From Actinomycetes bacterium (GTDB taxonomy: Bacteria; Actinomycetota; Coriobacteriia; Anaerosomatales; JAJZPX01), in the NCBI GenBank assembly GCA_021811025.1, contig JAJZPX010000027.1, positions 1 through 12,669 of the forward strand: a DNA stretch of 12,669 nt, read 5' to 3'. The position numbers and the translations under genes are program-made. The first letter of the stretch is position 1. Every line of letters starts with the position of its first letter. This document shows, in pieces, positions 1 through 6,150 of this stretch. Under the pieces are notes generated by a model that saw nothing but the letters and a program-made list of their open reading frames with translations, was not told where the DNA came from and made no database searches.

Positions 1-49
1 CGACTACATCTGCCTGCTGTGCCACACGAAGGTGGGGCTGATCTACTGA
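1..49 (+). CDS. 3' end of an unidentified protein with a terminal CxxCH motif (partial)
   Basis: Reading from base 2, fifteen sense codons end at TGA (47-49) and give DYICLLCHTKVGLIY. Every one of the fifteen codons has G or C in the third position, which is the coding signature of the other genes here, so this is probably the tail of a real gene that starts outside the window. The visible CLLCH fits CxxCH, the haem c attachment motif, but two cysteines plus a histidine could equally be half of a zinc site. The family cannot be assigned from 15 residues. Its end overlaps the stop codon of the convergent amidohydrolase by 7 bases. Confidence 0.6.
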   Translation, partial: DYICLLCHTKVGLIY

Positions 50-843
50 AGGCCCAGCAGGCGCGCCGCGTTGCCGCCGAGGATGGCGTCGCGGTCGTCG
101 GGAGGCAGCGGGAGCGCCCGGCACCGTTCCAGCTGCGCTTTCATGTCGTCCCACGGCGAGTCGCTGCCGAACAGGACTCGCTCGGCGCCGTGCCGCTGGA
201 CCATGTCGAGGAAGTCGTCGTCGGGCATGTGCCCGAGCGCGTAGCTGGTGTCGAGATAGCAGTCCCGGCCGAGCAGCTCGCACGTCACCTGCTTCCACTG
301 CCGGTAGCCGCCCATGTGCGCGAGGACCGCGGTGAGGCCCGGCCAGCGATCGAGCATCCGGACGAACGACTCGCACCGGCCGTACAGCGTGGGGAGGAAC
401 TCGTCCTCGCCTGCGTGGAACAGAACGACGAGGCCGTTCTCAACGCACGCCTCGTAGACCGGCGCCATGCGCTCCTCGTCCGGGTGGAACGTCTGATACT
501 CCGTGTGCAGCTTGATGCCGCGCATCCCGAGCGCGCGGACGCGCGCGATCTCGGCCGAGGGATCCTCGAACTCCGGGTGCATCGCGCCGAAGCAGCGGAT
601 GCGGTCCGTCTGGACCGAGGCCGCCCAGTCGTTGATCGTGCGGACCTGCGTCGGCTTCGTGGCGACCGGCTGCACGACGCAGAAGTCGACGCCGGCGCGG
701 CGCCGCTCGCCGTCGAGGCCCGCGACCGTGCCGTCGTGGTAGGCCTTCAGGCCGCTGCTCTCAGAGAGCTGGCCGACCGCGCGCGGCGCGAGCATGTCCG
801 TCCAGGCGTGCGTGTGAATGTCGACGATCGGCGAGGGAGTCAT
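43..843 (-). CDS. Amidohydrolase family 2 (TIM-barrel metal-dependent hydrolase), 266 aa
   Basis: This is a cytoplasmic metal-dependent hydrolase or decarboxylase of the amidohydrolase-2 fold (PF04909 type). The expected metal and active-site landmarks occur in order: DIHTH at residues 8-12 (first-strand HxH), GIKLH at 109-113, LFHAGE at 141-146, LAHMGG at 174-179, and FGSDSPW at 225-231 with D228 as the likely last-strand aspartate. The length fits a complete single-domain member. The ATG at 843 was chosen because the protein fold begins there; the reading frame runs further upstream, but that part resembles no protein. No Shine-Dalgarno lies before this ATG, and a -10-like TATCAT sits 7 bases away, which points to a leaderless mRNA. 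No neighbour identifies the substrate. Family members hydrolyse or decarboxylate cyclic or aromatic acids and amides, so the exact reaction is open. Confidence 0.93.
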   Translation of the reverse strand: MTPSPIVDIHTHAWTDMLAPRAVGQLSESSGLKAYHDGTVAGLDGERRRAGVDFCVVQPVATKPTQVRTINDWAASVQTDRIRCFGAMHPEFEDPSAEIARVRALGMRGIKLHTEYQTFHPDEERMAPVYEACVENGLVVLFHAGEDEFLPTLYGRCESFVRMLDRWPGLTAVLAHMGGYRQWKQVTCELLGRDCYLDTSYALGHMPDDDFLDMVQRHGAERVLFGSDSPWDDMKAQLERCRALPLPPDDRDAILGGNAARLLGLQ

Positions 844-850
844 GGAGGCG

Positions 851-856
851 ATGATA
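851..856 (-). promoter_or_regulatory. -10 element of a probable leaderless promoter for the amidohydrolase
   Basis: The minus strand reads TATCAT, then seven bases (CGCCTCC), then the ATG at 843-841. A transcript starting about seven bases after the -10 hexamer would begin at or next to the start codon. The absence of any purine-rich ribosome binding site agrees with this. No good -35 is visible in the GC-rich run upstream. The rest of 844-1067 shows no convincing gene or hairpin. Confidence 0.5.
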
Positions 857-1067
857 CACGAGCGGCGGGCGGCGGCGGGCGGAGCTCGCGGGGTTGTGCA
901 AACTGCGAAGACGGCGGAGCGACCACGGCGCGGATTGCCTGTGCAGGAGCTGCTGCATTTCGCTTCACGGACGAGAGAATCGATGTTGGGCGGACCTAGA
1001 CGCGTGCTACGACGTGATGCGGGGATCCGCGCTCGGACCTTGCCGGGTGACGCCTGATCCTCCCCCG

Positions 1068-1226
1068 CTACCTGACCGCCACGCCGAGGTAGTACGGCCA
1101 AATGATGATGCCGAGCACGGCGGTCCAGAAGCTCAGCTTCGCGAAAGCGATGGTGAACAGCCACCCGATGAGCCAGATGACGCCCATGCCGGAGTCGACG
1201 TGTACTCTCTGTCCGTTCGGTGCCAT
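1068..1226 (-). CDS. Small two-helix membrane protein, 52 aa
   Basis: An ATG at 1226 is preceded on the minus strand by the strong Shine-Dalgarno GGAGGGGG, with 6-8 bases of spacing. The frame ends in TAG at 1070-1068. After a short polar N-terminus (MAPNGQRVHVDSG) the protein is almost entirely hydrophobic and aromatic. The first probable helix is about residues 14-29 (GVIWLIGWLFTIAFAK) and the second about 32-49 (FWTAVLGIIIWPYYLGVA). The conserved-looking FW and WPYYLG motifs resemble small uncharacterised inner-membrane proteins seen in many bacteria, but no function is known to me. It has its own ribosome binding site and is separated from the gene upstream by a terminator, so it is probably transcribed independently. 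Confidence 0.8.
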   Translation of the reverse strand: MAPNGQRVHVDSGMGVIWLIGWLFTIAFAKLSFWTAVLGIIIWPYYLGVAVR

Positions 1227-1326
1227 CGAGGATCCCCCTCCGTCTTGCCGCTGCAGCGCGGTTTGGCTCGGTCCGTCGGCGCGCAGGCGAGCCTACGCGC
1301 AGGATACCTGATGTCCGGGGATGGGA

Positions 1327-1356
1327 AGAGGCCGCCTTCCGGCGAAGGCGGCCTCT
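1327..1356 (-). terminator. Hairpin terminator of the export operon
   Basis: A perfect 12-bp inverted repeat (AGAGGCCGCCTT / AAGGCGGCCTCT) with a 6-base loop starts 21 bases beyond the stop codon of the 186-aa gene. It is followed on the minus strand by CTTCCCATCCCC, so the U-tract is poor, as is common at high GC. It marks the probable end of the minus-strand exporter operon and insulates the 52-aa gene from it. Confidence 0.75.
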
Positions 1357-1377
1357 GAGGGGAGAGGGCATGGACGC

Positions 1378-1938
1378 TTACTGCGCGACCGGCGGGGCTC
1401 CGCCATTGGGAGCGTAGGCGCCACCCTGGCCGTTCTGGCCACCCTGGCCATCGGGCGCGCCGGAGCCTCGCATGCCGCCGCGGAAGAGGTCGAGGTTGGA
1501 CCCCTTCGGGACGATCTGAACGCTGCGGGCGGTGACGGAGCCGTCGCTGCCGGCGGTCCCGATCACGACCACGTTCGCGCCCTGCGTGAGGTCGCTCGTG
1601 GTGGCCTCGCTCGAGCGCACCACTCGCGTGTTGGCGTCGAGGTAGACCGTGCGCGTGCTGCCGTCGGCCATCTTCACGGTGATCGACTTCGAGTCGGCGC
1701 TGAGGATCTCGCCGTTGGCGAAGCCGCCACGCATGGCGACGTTACCGTTCTGGCCGTTCTGGCCCTGGCCGCCCTGCCCGCCCTGCCCGTTCAAGCGGAA
1801 GCCGTTCGCGCCGTTCTGCCCGCCGAACCGCGCGGCGAGGTTCGCCGGTCCGCTCGCCCTGCCGTACATGACGCCCCCGTAGAACGCGAGGGCGCCCACG
1901 AGCAGCGCCGTGAGGCCTATCTGCAATGCCGTCTTCAT
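1378..1938 (-). CDS. Membrane-anchored Gly/Asn/Gln-rich protein with a DUF5666-like domain, 186 aa
   Basis: The ATG at 1938 has the Shine-Dalgarno AAGGAGAG with good spacing. Residues 5-24 form a single transmembrane segment or uncleaved signal anchor, so the rest is predicted to be outside the membrane. Residues 30-72 are a Gly/Gln/Asn-rich flexible stretch with GQGG and GQNGQNG repeats. Residues 74-143 form a small beta-rich domain, running from GEILSADSKSITVKMADGS to VTARSVQIV, that resembles the DUF5666 / OB-like repeat of secreted bacterial proteins. The C-terminal 40 residues are again Gly/Asn/Gln-rich. The gene lies 25 bases after the permease and before the terminator, so it is the last gene of the exporter operon. 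It may be an extracytoplasmic accessory or substrate-binding part of the exporter; that role is inferred from position only. Confidence 0.85.
   Translation of the reverse strand: MKTALQIGLTALLVGALAFYGGVMYGRASGPANLAARFGGQNGANGFRLNGQGGQGGQGQNGQNGNVAMRGGFANGEILSADSKSITVKMADGSTRTVYLDANTRVVRSSEATTSDLTQGANVVVIGTAGSDGSVTARSVQIVPKGSNLDLFRGGMRGSGAPDGQGGQNGQGGAYAPNGGAPPVAQ
1744..1788 (-). repeat. Degenerate GGN-CAR repeat encoding GQGGQGGQGQNGQNG
   Basis: Residues 51-65 of the 186-aa protein are built from short Gly-Gln and Gly-Asn repeats, visible on the plus strand as alternating GCCCTG, GCCGTT and CTGG units. A second copy (GQGGQNGQGG) lies at 1420-1449 in the same gene. The pattern is prone to slipped-strand length variation. 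Confidence 0.7.
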
Positions 1939-1963
1939 GCTCGCTCTCCTTGCCTGGCCTTTC

Positions 1964-3187
1964 CTACTGATACCTCAACGCCTCGATGGGGCTCATCGCT
2001 GCGGCTCGACGAGCCGGGTAATAGCCGAAGATGATGCCGATCCCCGCGCTCACGCTGAATGCGAGCAGGACCGAGCCGAGCGACACCGCGGTGTTGAACG
2101 ACGCGAAGTGCTTGATCGCCCACGAGATCGCGAACCCGAGCAGCACGCCCACGACGCCGCCGAGGAAGGTGAGCGTCACGGACTCGGCGAGGAACTGCGA
2201 GCTGATGTCGGACTCGCGCGCTCCGATCGCCTTCCGCAGGCCGATCTCGCGCGTCCTCTCCGTCACGGCGGTGAGCATCATGTTCATGATGCCTATGCCG
2301 CCTACGAGCAGCGAGATGCCCGCGATCGACGCGAGCAGCACCGTCAGCGTCCCGGTGGCCGTAGTGACGGCCGAGAGGATGTCCTGCTGCGACAGCACCA
2401 TGAAGTCCGCCTGGGTGGCGTCGGAGATGTTGTGCCTGTCGAGGAGCAGCTGGGTGACCGCCTGCTGCACCGCCGACATATTGCCCGCCGAGTCCACCTG
2501 CACGTCGATGCTCGACAGGCTCGTGCTGCCCGACAGCAGGCGCTGCGCGGTGGACAGCGGGATGTAGATCTGGTCGTCGGCGTTCCCGAAGCCGCTGCCG
2601 CCCTTGGCCGCCGCCACGCCGATCACCCGGAACTCCATGCCGTTGACGCGCACCCGCTGCCCGACGATCCCGGTCGCGTTCTCGCCGAAGAGGTCGTCGC
2701 GCACGGTCGCGCCGAGCACGCACACGCGCGCCATCGAATCGTCGTCTTGAGTCGTGAAGAAGCTGCCCTCCGCGACGTTCACGTTCTTGATCGCCGGGTA
2801 GCCCTGCTGAGTTCCTATCACGCTCGTGTTGGTGTTGTTGCCGCCTGCCACCACCTGGTAGCGCCCCTGACGCTCGCCTACGGCGTCCTTGACGTTCGGG
2901 ACGTCCTTCTTGATCGCCGCGAGGTCGTCCATCGTCAGGCTCGAGCCGCCGCCGCGCGCGCCGCGCACAGCGCCGGAGCTCGCGCCGAACCCCGGCATGA
3001 TCTGCAGCAGGTCGCTGCCGGCCGCCTGGATGCTCGACGTGATCGACTGCTGCGTGCCCTGCCCGATTGCGACCATGACGATGACCGCGGCGATACCGAC
3101 GACGATGCCGAGGATCGTGAGCGCGGAGCGCGCCTTGTTCGCGAAGATCGAGAAGCGGGTCTCATCGAGGAGGTCTACCAGCCTCAC
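1964..3187 (-). CDS. MacB/FtsX-type ABC transporter permease, 407 aa
   Basis: This is the membrane subunit of a MacB-type (type VII) ABC exporter. It has the usual four-helix layout. TM1 is about residues 22-42 (LTILGIVVGIAAVIVMVAIG). A large extracytoplasmic MacB_PCD domain spans about 45-275. The C-terminal helices are about 281-303, 335-357 and 368-388. Between TM2 and TM3 the cytoplasmic motif TERTREIGLRKAIGA (309-323) is typical of FtsX/MacB permeases, as is the ending PARRAAAMSPIEALRYQ. The GTG start at 3187 overlaps the ATPase stop as GTGA; another GTG lies three codons upstream at 3196. Residues 65-83 are a Gly/Ala/Ser-rich insert, echoing the Gly-rich stretches in its two partner proteins. 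In monoderm bacteria such exporters move peptides, antibiotics or lipids out of the membrane. The substrate here is unknown. Confidence 0.93.
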   Translation of the reverse strand: MRLVDLLDETRFSIFANKARSALTILGIVVGIAAVIVMVAIGQGTQQSITSSIQAAGSDLLQIMPGFGASSGAVRGARGGGSSLTMDDLAAIKKDVPNVKDAVGERQGRYQVVAGGNNTNTSVIGTQQGYPAIKNVNVAEGSFFTTQDDDSMARVCVLGATVRDDLFGENATGIVGQRVRVNGMEFRVIGVAAAKGGSGFGNADDQIYIPLSTAQRLLSGSTSLSSIDVQVDSAGNMSAVQQAVTQLLLDRHNISDATQADFMVLSQQDILSAVTTATGTLTVLLASIAGISLLVGGIGIMNMMLTAVTERTREIGLRKAIGARESDISSQFLAESVTLTFLGGVVGVLLGFAISWAIKHFASFNTAVSLGSVLLAFSVSAGIGIIFGYYPARRAAAMSPIEALRYQ

Positions 3188-3885
3188 GCCGACCACCCCG
3201 CCTCGCTGCGGCGCTCGTCGGAGAGCACCTCGCCGTCCTGGATGTGCACGATGCGCTTGGCGTGCTTGGCGACGTCCGGCTCGTGCGTGATGAGCACGAT
3301 GGTCCGGCCACCCTCGTTCAGGCGCGCGAAGGTGTCGAGGATGACCTCGCCCGTCTTCGTGTCGAGGTTGCCGGTGGGCTCGTCGGCGAGCACGAGGGTG
3401 GGGTCGTTGATGAGCGCCCGCGCGATCGCGACGCGCTGCATCTGGCCGCCCGACAGCTCGTTCGAGAGGTGGTCCCACAGGTCCTCGTGCAGGTCGGCCG
3501 CCTCGAGCGCCTGGATCGCCAGCTCCTCGCGCTGCCCGTTCGAGATGCCGGAGTACACGAGCGGGAGCATCACGTTGCGGAACACGGTCGCGCGAGGGAG
3601 CAGGTTGAACGCCTGGAAGACGAACCCGATGCGCGCGTTGCGGATGTCCGCCAGCTCGTCGGACGACATCGTGGAGACGTCGACTCCATCGAGCAGGTAG
3701 CTCCCGGCCGTCGGCGTGTCGAGGCATCCGAGTATGTGCATCAGCGTGGACTTGCCGGAGCCGGACGGCCCCATGATCGCGACGTACTCGCCGTCCTCGA
3801 TGCGCAGGGAGACGCCCTTCAGCGCGGCGGTCTCCGCGCCGGCTCCGCCCTGGTACACCTTCGTGACGTCCCGCACCTCGATCAC
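3184..3885 (-). CDS. MacB-type ABC transporter ATP-binding protein, 233 aa
   Basis: This is the cytoplasmic ATPase that drives the neighbouring permease. All nucleotide-binding elements are intact: Walker A GPSGSGKST (39-47), Q-loop Q91, signature LSGGQ (144-148), Walker B LVLADEP with E169 catalytic, D-loop following (NLD), and H-loop H201 (LITHE). The length is normal for the LolD/MacB/FtsE class, with no fused membrane domain, so ATPase and permease are separate polypeptides, unlike E. coli MacB. The GTG start at 3885 shares one base with the adaptor's stop codon (TAGTG), and its own stop overlaps the permease start by four bases. Tight translational coupling of adaptor, ATPase and permease is therefore likely. 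Confidence 0.96.
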   Translation of the reverse strand: MIEVRDVTKVYQGGAGAETAALKGVSLRIEDGEYVAIMGPSGSGKSTLMHILGCLDTPTAGSYLLDGVDVSTMSSDELADIRNARIGFVFQAFNLLPRATVFRNVMLPLVYSGISNGQREELAIQALEAADLHEDLWDHLSNELSGGQMQRVAIARALINDPTLVLADEPTGNLDTKTGEVILDTFARLNEGGRTIVLITHEPDVAKHAKRIVHIQDGEVLSDERRSEAGWSA

Positions 3886-5354
3886 TAGTCGCCCCTCATC
3901 ACGCGCACGCCGCCGCCCATGCCGCCCATAGCACCGAAGCCGGTGCGGTTACCGCTGCCGCCGCTCGAGCCGCTCGTGCCCGTCGAGTTCGGGGCGATCG
4001 ACTGCGTGACGACCGCGTCGCCTTCCTTCAGCCCGCTCACGATCTCCGTGGACGAGTCGGTAGAGACGCCCGCCTCCACCGTCGCCTGCTGAGGGGTGGT
4101 CGCCCCGCTCGGCATTACGAGCACGTAGCTGCCGCCGTCGGAGCTGGACTTCACCGCGGAGCGCGGCACCGTGAGAACATTCGTGCGGACGTCGGTCGTG
4201 ATCGCGGCGGCCGCCGTCATCCCGGGGCTGATCCGCGGGTCGAGGGCGTCGAAGGCGATCGTCACGTTGTACGTCACGACGCCCTGGGAGTTCGTGCCGA
4301 CGGCGTCGATGCTGGTCACCTTGCCGGTCAGCGTGAGGTTCGGGACGGCGTCGAACGTCATCGTCGCCTTCTGCCCGATCTTGACGTTCGCGCGGTCCAC
4401 CTCGGACACGGAGACCTGCGCCTGCAGCGTCGAGAGGTCGGAGATGACGATGGCCGCGCTCGAGCTCCCACCGCCGTTCGAGGAGGAGGCGGAGGCGCCG
4501 AGGGCGCTCGCCGCGGACGAGCTCGAGCCGCCGGAGGAGCCCCCGCCGCCGACCGAGTCGCCGTCCTGGATGTTGAGCTTGGTGATCACGCCGCCGATCG
4601 GAGCCGTCACGACGCGCTTGTCGGCGGTCTTGATCGCCTGCTGGTAGCTGTTGTACGAGGACGTCTTGCCGGCCTTCGAGGCGGACAGCGACGAGTTCGC
4701 CGCGTCGACGCCCTGCTGGGCGATATCGACGCCCTTCTTCGCGATCGCGAGGTCCTGCTCCGCGATCGACAGCTGCGTGCCGGTCACGGAGGCAGGGTTG
4801 CTCGCCTCCTTCGCCTCGAGGTCGTCGAGCGCCTGCTGCTTCTGCGTCACCTGCAGCTTCGCCTGCGACAGTTGCTGCCCCGCCTGATCGACCGACTGCT
4901 GCGCGCGGATGACGCTCGCCTGCGAGTTGCGGTACTGCGCGAGCGCCTGGGTCACCTGGTCGTCCAGCTGGTCGTTCACGATGTCGAACAGCTTCTGGCC
5001 GGCCGTGACCGTCGCACCAAGCGACGCGTCGAGGTTCGCGACCGTGCCCGAGACCTGCGGGGAGACGGACGACGCCTTCCCCACGATCACCGACCCGTTG
5101 CCGGAAGCGGAGACCGTGAGGGTGCCGCGCTGGACGGTCGAGGTGACGTAGCGCGTCGTGGCGGTCGACGGCTTGACGGCCGACCACACGAGGTAGCCCG
5201 CCACGGCGATGACCGCGACGATACCGACGGTCTGCCACACCCATTTGGGCGCCCGCTTGCGGCGCAGCGCGCGCGCCGAGCGAAGCGGCGCCGCGACGGG
5301 CTCGGCCGTCTCGGCGTCGGCCTTGCGTGCGGCGCTCCTGCGCGCGGCGCTCAT
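3885..5354 (-). CDS. MacA/HlyD-family membrane-fusion (adaptor) protein, 489 aa
   Basis: This is the membrane-anchored extracytoplasmic adaptor of the ABC exporter. A basic cytoplasmic N-terminus (1-37) is followed by one transmembrane helix at about 39-60. The first half of the lipoyl/barrel-sandwich is at about 76-128 (VSPQVSGTVANLDASLGATVTAGQ region). A Gln/Ala-rich coiled-coil hairpin runs about 130-245, then the second lipoyl half (VTAPIGGVITKLNIQDGDSV, 249-268). The beta-barrel and membrane-proximal domains cover about 303-455. A roughly 33-residue Ser/Gly/Ala run (268-300) interrupts the usual short link between lipoyl and barrel domains. The tail is Gly/Met-rich (FGAMGGMGGGVRVMRGD). 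The ATG at 5354 was chosen because it gives a sensible N-terminus, has AGGGG about 8 bases upstream, and forms an ATGA overlap with a tiny upstream frame. It follows the response regulator by 133 bases. Confidence 0.93.
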   Translation of the reverse strand: MSAARRSAARKADAETAEPVAAPLRSARALRRKRAPKWVWQTVGIVAVIAVAGYLVWSAVKPSTATTRYVTSTVQRGTLTVSASGNGSVIVGKASSVSPQVSGTVANLDASLGATVTAGQKLFDIVNDQLDDQVTQALAQYRNSQASVIRAQQSVDQAGQQLSQAKLQVTQKQQALDDLEAKEASNPASVTGTQLSIAEQDLAIAKKGVDIAQQGVDAANSSLSASKAGKTSSYNSYQQAIKTADKRVVTAPIGGVITKLNIQDGDSVGGGGSSGGSSSSAASALGASASSSNGGGSSSAAIVISDLSTLQAQVSVSEVDRANVKIGQKATMTFDAVPNLTLTGKVTSIDAVGTNSQGVVTYNVTIAFDALDPRISPGMTAAAAITTDVRTNVLTVPRSAVKSSSDGGSYVLVMPSGATTPQQATVEAGVSTDSSTEIVSGLKEGDAVVTQSIAPNSTGTSGSSGGSGNRTGFGAMGGMGGGVRVMRGD

Positions 5355-5377
5355 CTCCCGGTCCCCTGCTGAGTCAT
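5351..5377 (-). other. Possible 8-codon leader frame coupled to the adaptor start
   Basis: An ATG at 5377 has GGAGAGA five bases upstream, a better-placed Shine-Dalgarno than the adaptor's own. It encodes MTQQGTGR and stops in TGA, which overlaps the adaptor ATG as ATGA. It may serve as a translational-coupling leader, or it may be chance. Confidence 0.25.
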
Positions 5378-5389
5378 GTCTCTCTCCGT

Positions 5390-5400
5390 CCGACAGTCGG
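5390..5400. promoter_or_regulatory. Short palindrome upstream of the adaptor gene
   Basis: CCGACAGTCGG is a perfect 5-bp inverted repeat about a single central base. It lies 36 bases before the adaptor start, in the 133-base gap between the regulator and the exporter genes. It could be an operator for an exporter-specific promoter or the foot of a small mRNA hairpin. No good promoter hexamers are visible in the gap; a TAGGGT on the minus strand is the nearest -10-like sequence. Confidence 0.25.
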
Positions 5401-5487
5401 TGCCGCAGCAACCCTACCGCTGCGAACGTCGCCCGGCATCATGCCTGCGGAGTCATTCGGCGTACGACTGCGGGAGTACGTCGCGCG

Positions 5488-6150
5488 TCATCGCGCCGGC
5501 TCGACCAGCCCGCTCTCGTACGCGATGACCACGAGCTGCGCGCGGTCGCGCGCCCCGAGCTTCAGCATCACCCGGCTCACGTGCGTCTTCGCCGTCGCCG
5601 GGCTGATCACCAGCGTCTCCGCTATCTCCAGGTTGGACAGGCCGCGCGCCACCAGCGCGAGCACCTCGCGCTCGCGCTCGGTCAGCGACGCGAGCTCGGG
5701 CAGCGGAAGGCGGTGCGGCTCGGGCCGGCGGGCGAACTCCGCGATCAGCTTCCGCGTCACGCTGGGCGAGAGCAGCGCGTCACCCGCTGACACGACCCGG
5801 ACGGCCTCGAGCAACTCGGCCGCGTCGGTGTCCTTCAGCAGGAAGCCGCTCGCTCCGGCGCGCAGCGCCTCGAAGACGTACTCGTCGATGTCGAAGGTCG
5901 TGAGGATGATGATCCGCACGTCCTCGCACTCGGGCGAGGCGAGGATCTGCCTGGTGGCCTCGATCCCGTCGAGCTCGGGCATGCGGATGTCCATGAGCAC
6001 GACGTCGGGGCGCAGCTCCAGGGCGAGCGCGACCGCCTCGGCACCGTCCGCGGCCTCGCCCACCACCTCGAGGTCGGCTGCCGAGTCGACGAGCACGCGG
6101 AAGCCCGCGCGAACGAGCGCCTGGTCGTCTGCGATCAGAACGCGAATCAC
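5488..6150 (-). CDS. NarL/LuxR-family response regulator, 220 aa
   Basis: This is a DNA-binding transcriptional regulator activated by phosphorylation. The receiver domain (about 1-118) has the acidic pair D8/D9, the phospho-acceptor D54 in VLMDIRMPELDG, the switch threonines T84/T85 and the conserved K106 in FLLKDTD. A linker leads to a LuxR-type helix-turn-helix (about 154-212): LTEREREVLALVARGLSNLEIAETLVIS, then TAKTHVSRVMLKLGARDRAQLVV. All key residues are present and the length is normal for the NarL/DesR class. The GTG start at 6150 has GGGAGG upstream and overlaps the kinase stop codon as GTGA, so the two are co-translated. Its position directly before the exporter genes makes them the likely target; this is inference from gene order. 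Confidence 0.96.
   Translation of the reverse strand: MIRVLIADDQALVRAGFRVLVDSAADLEVVGEAADGAEAVALALELRPDVVLMDIRMPELDGIEATRQILASPECEDVRIIILTTFDIDEYVFEALRAGASGFLLKDTDAAELLEAVRVVSAGDALLSPSVTRKLIAEFARRPEPHRLPLPELASLTEREREVLALVARGLSNLEIAETLVISPATAKTHVSRVMLKLGARDRAQLVVIAYESGLVEPAR

Noticed and set aside
844..1371. Upstream extension of the amidohydrolase frame, which would make it 442 aa
   Set aside because: The added residues are Arg/Ser-rich and resemble no protein, they cover the 52-aa gene and the terminator, and the HxH strand that opens the fold begins right after the ATG at 843.
1910..3700. Plus-strand open frame of 596 codons opposite the permease and ATPase
   Set aside because: It is His/Arg/Asp-rich with no fold signature, and it is antisense to genes with intact permease and ABC motifs.
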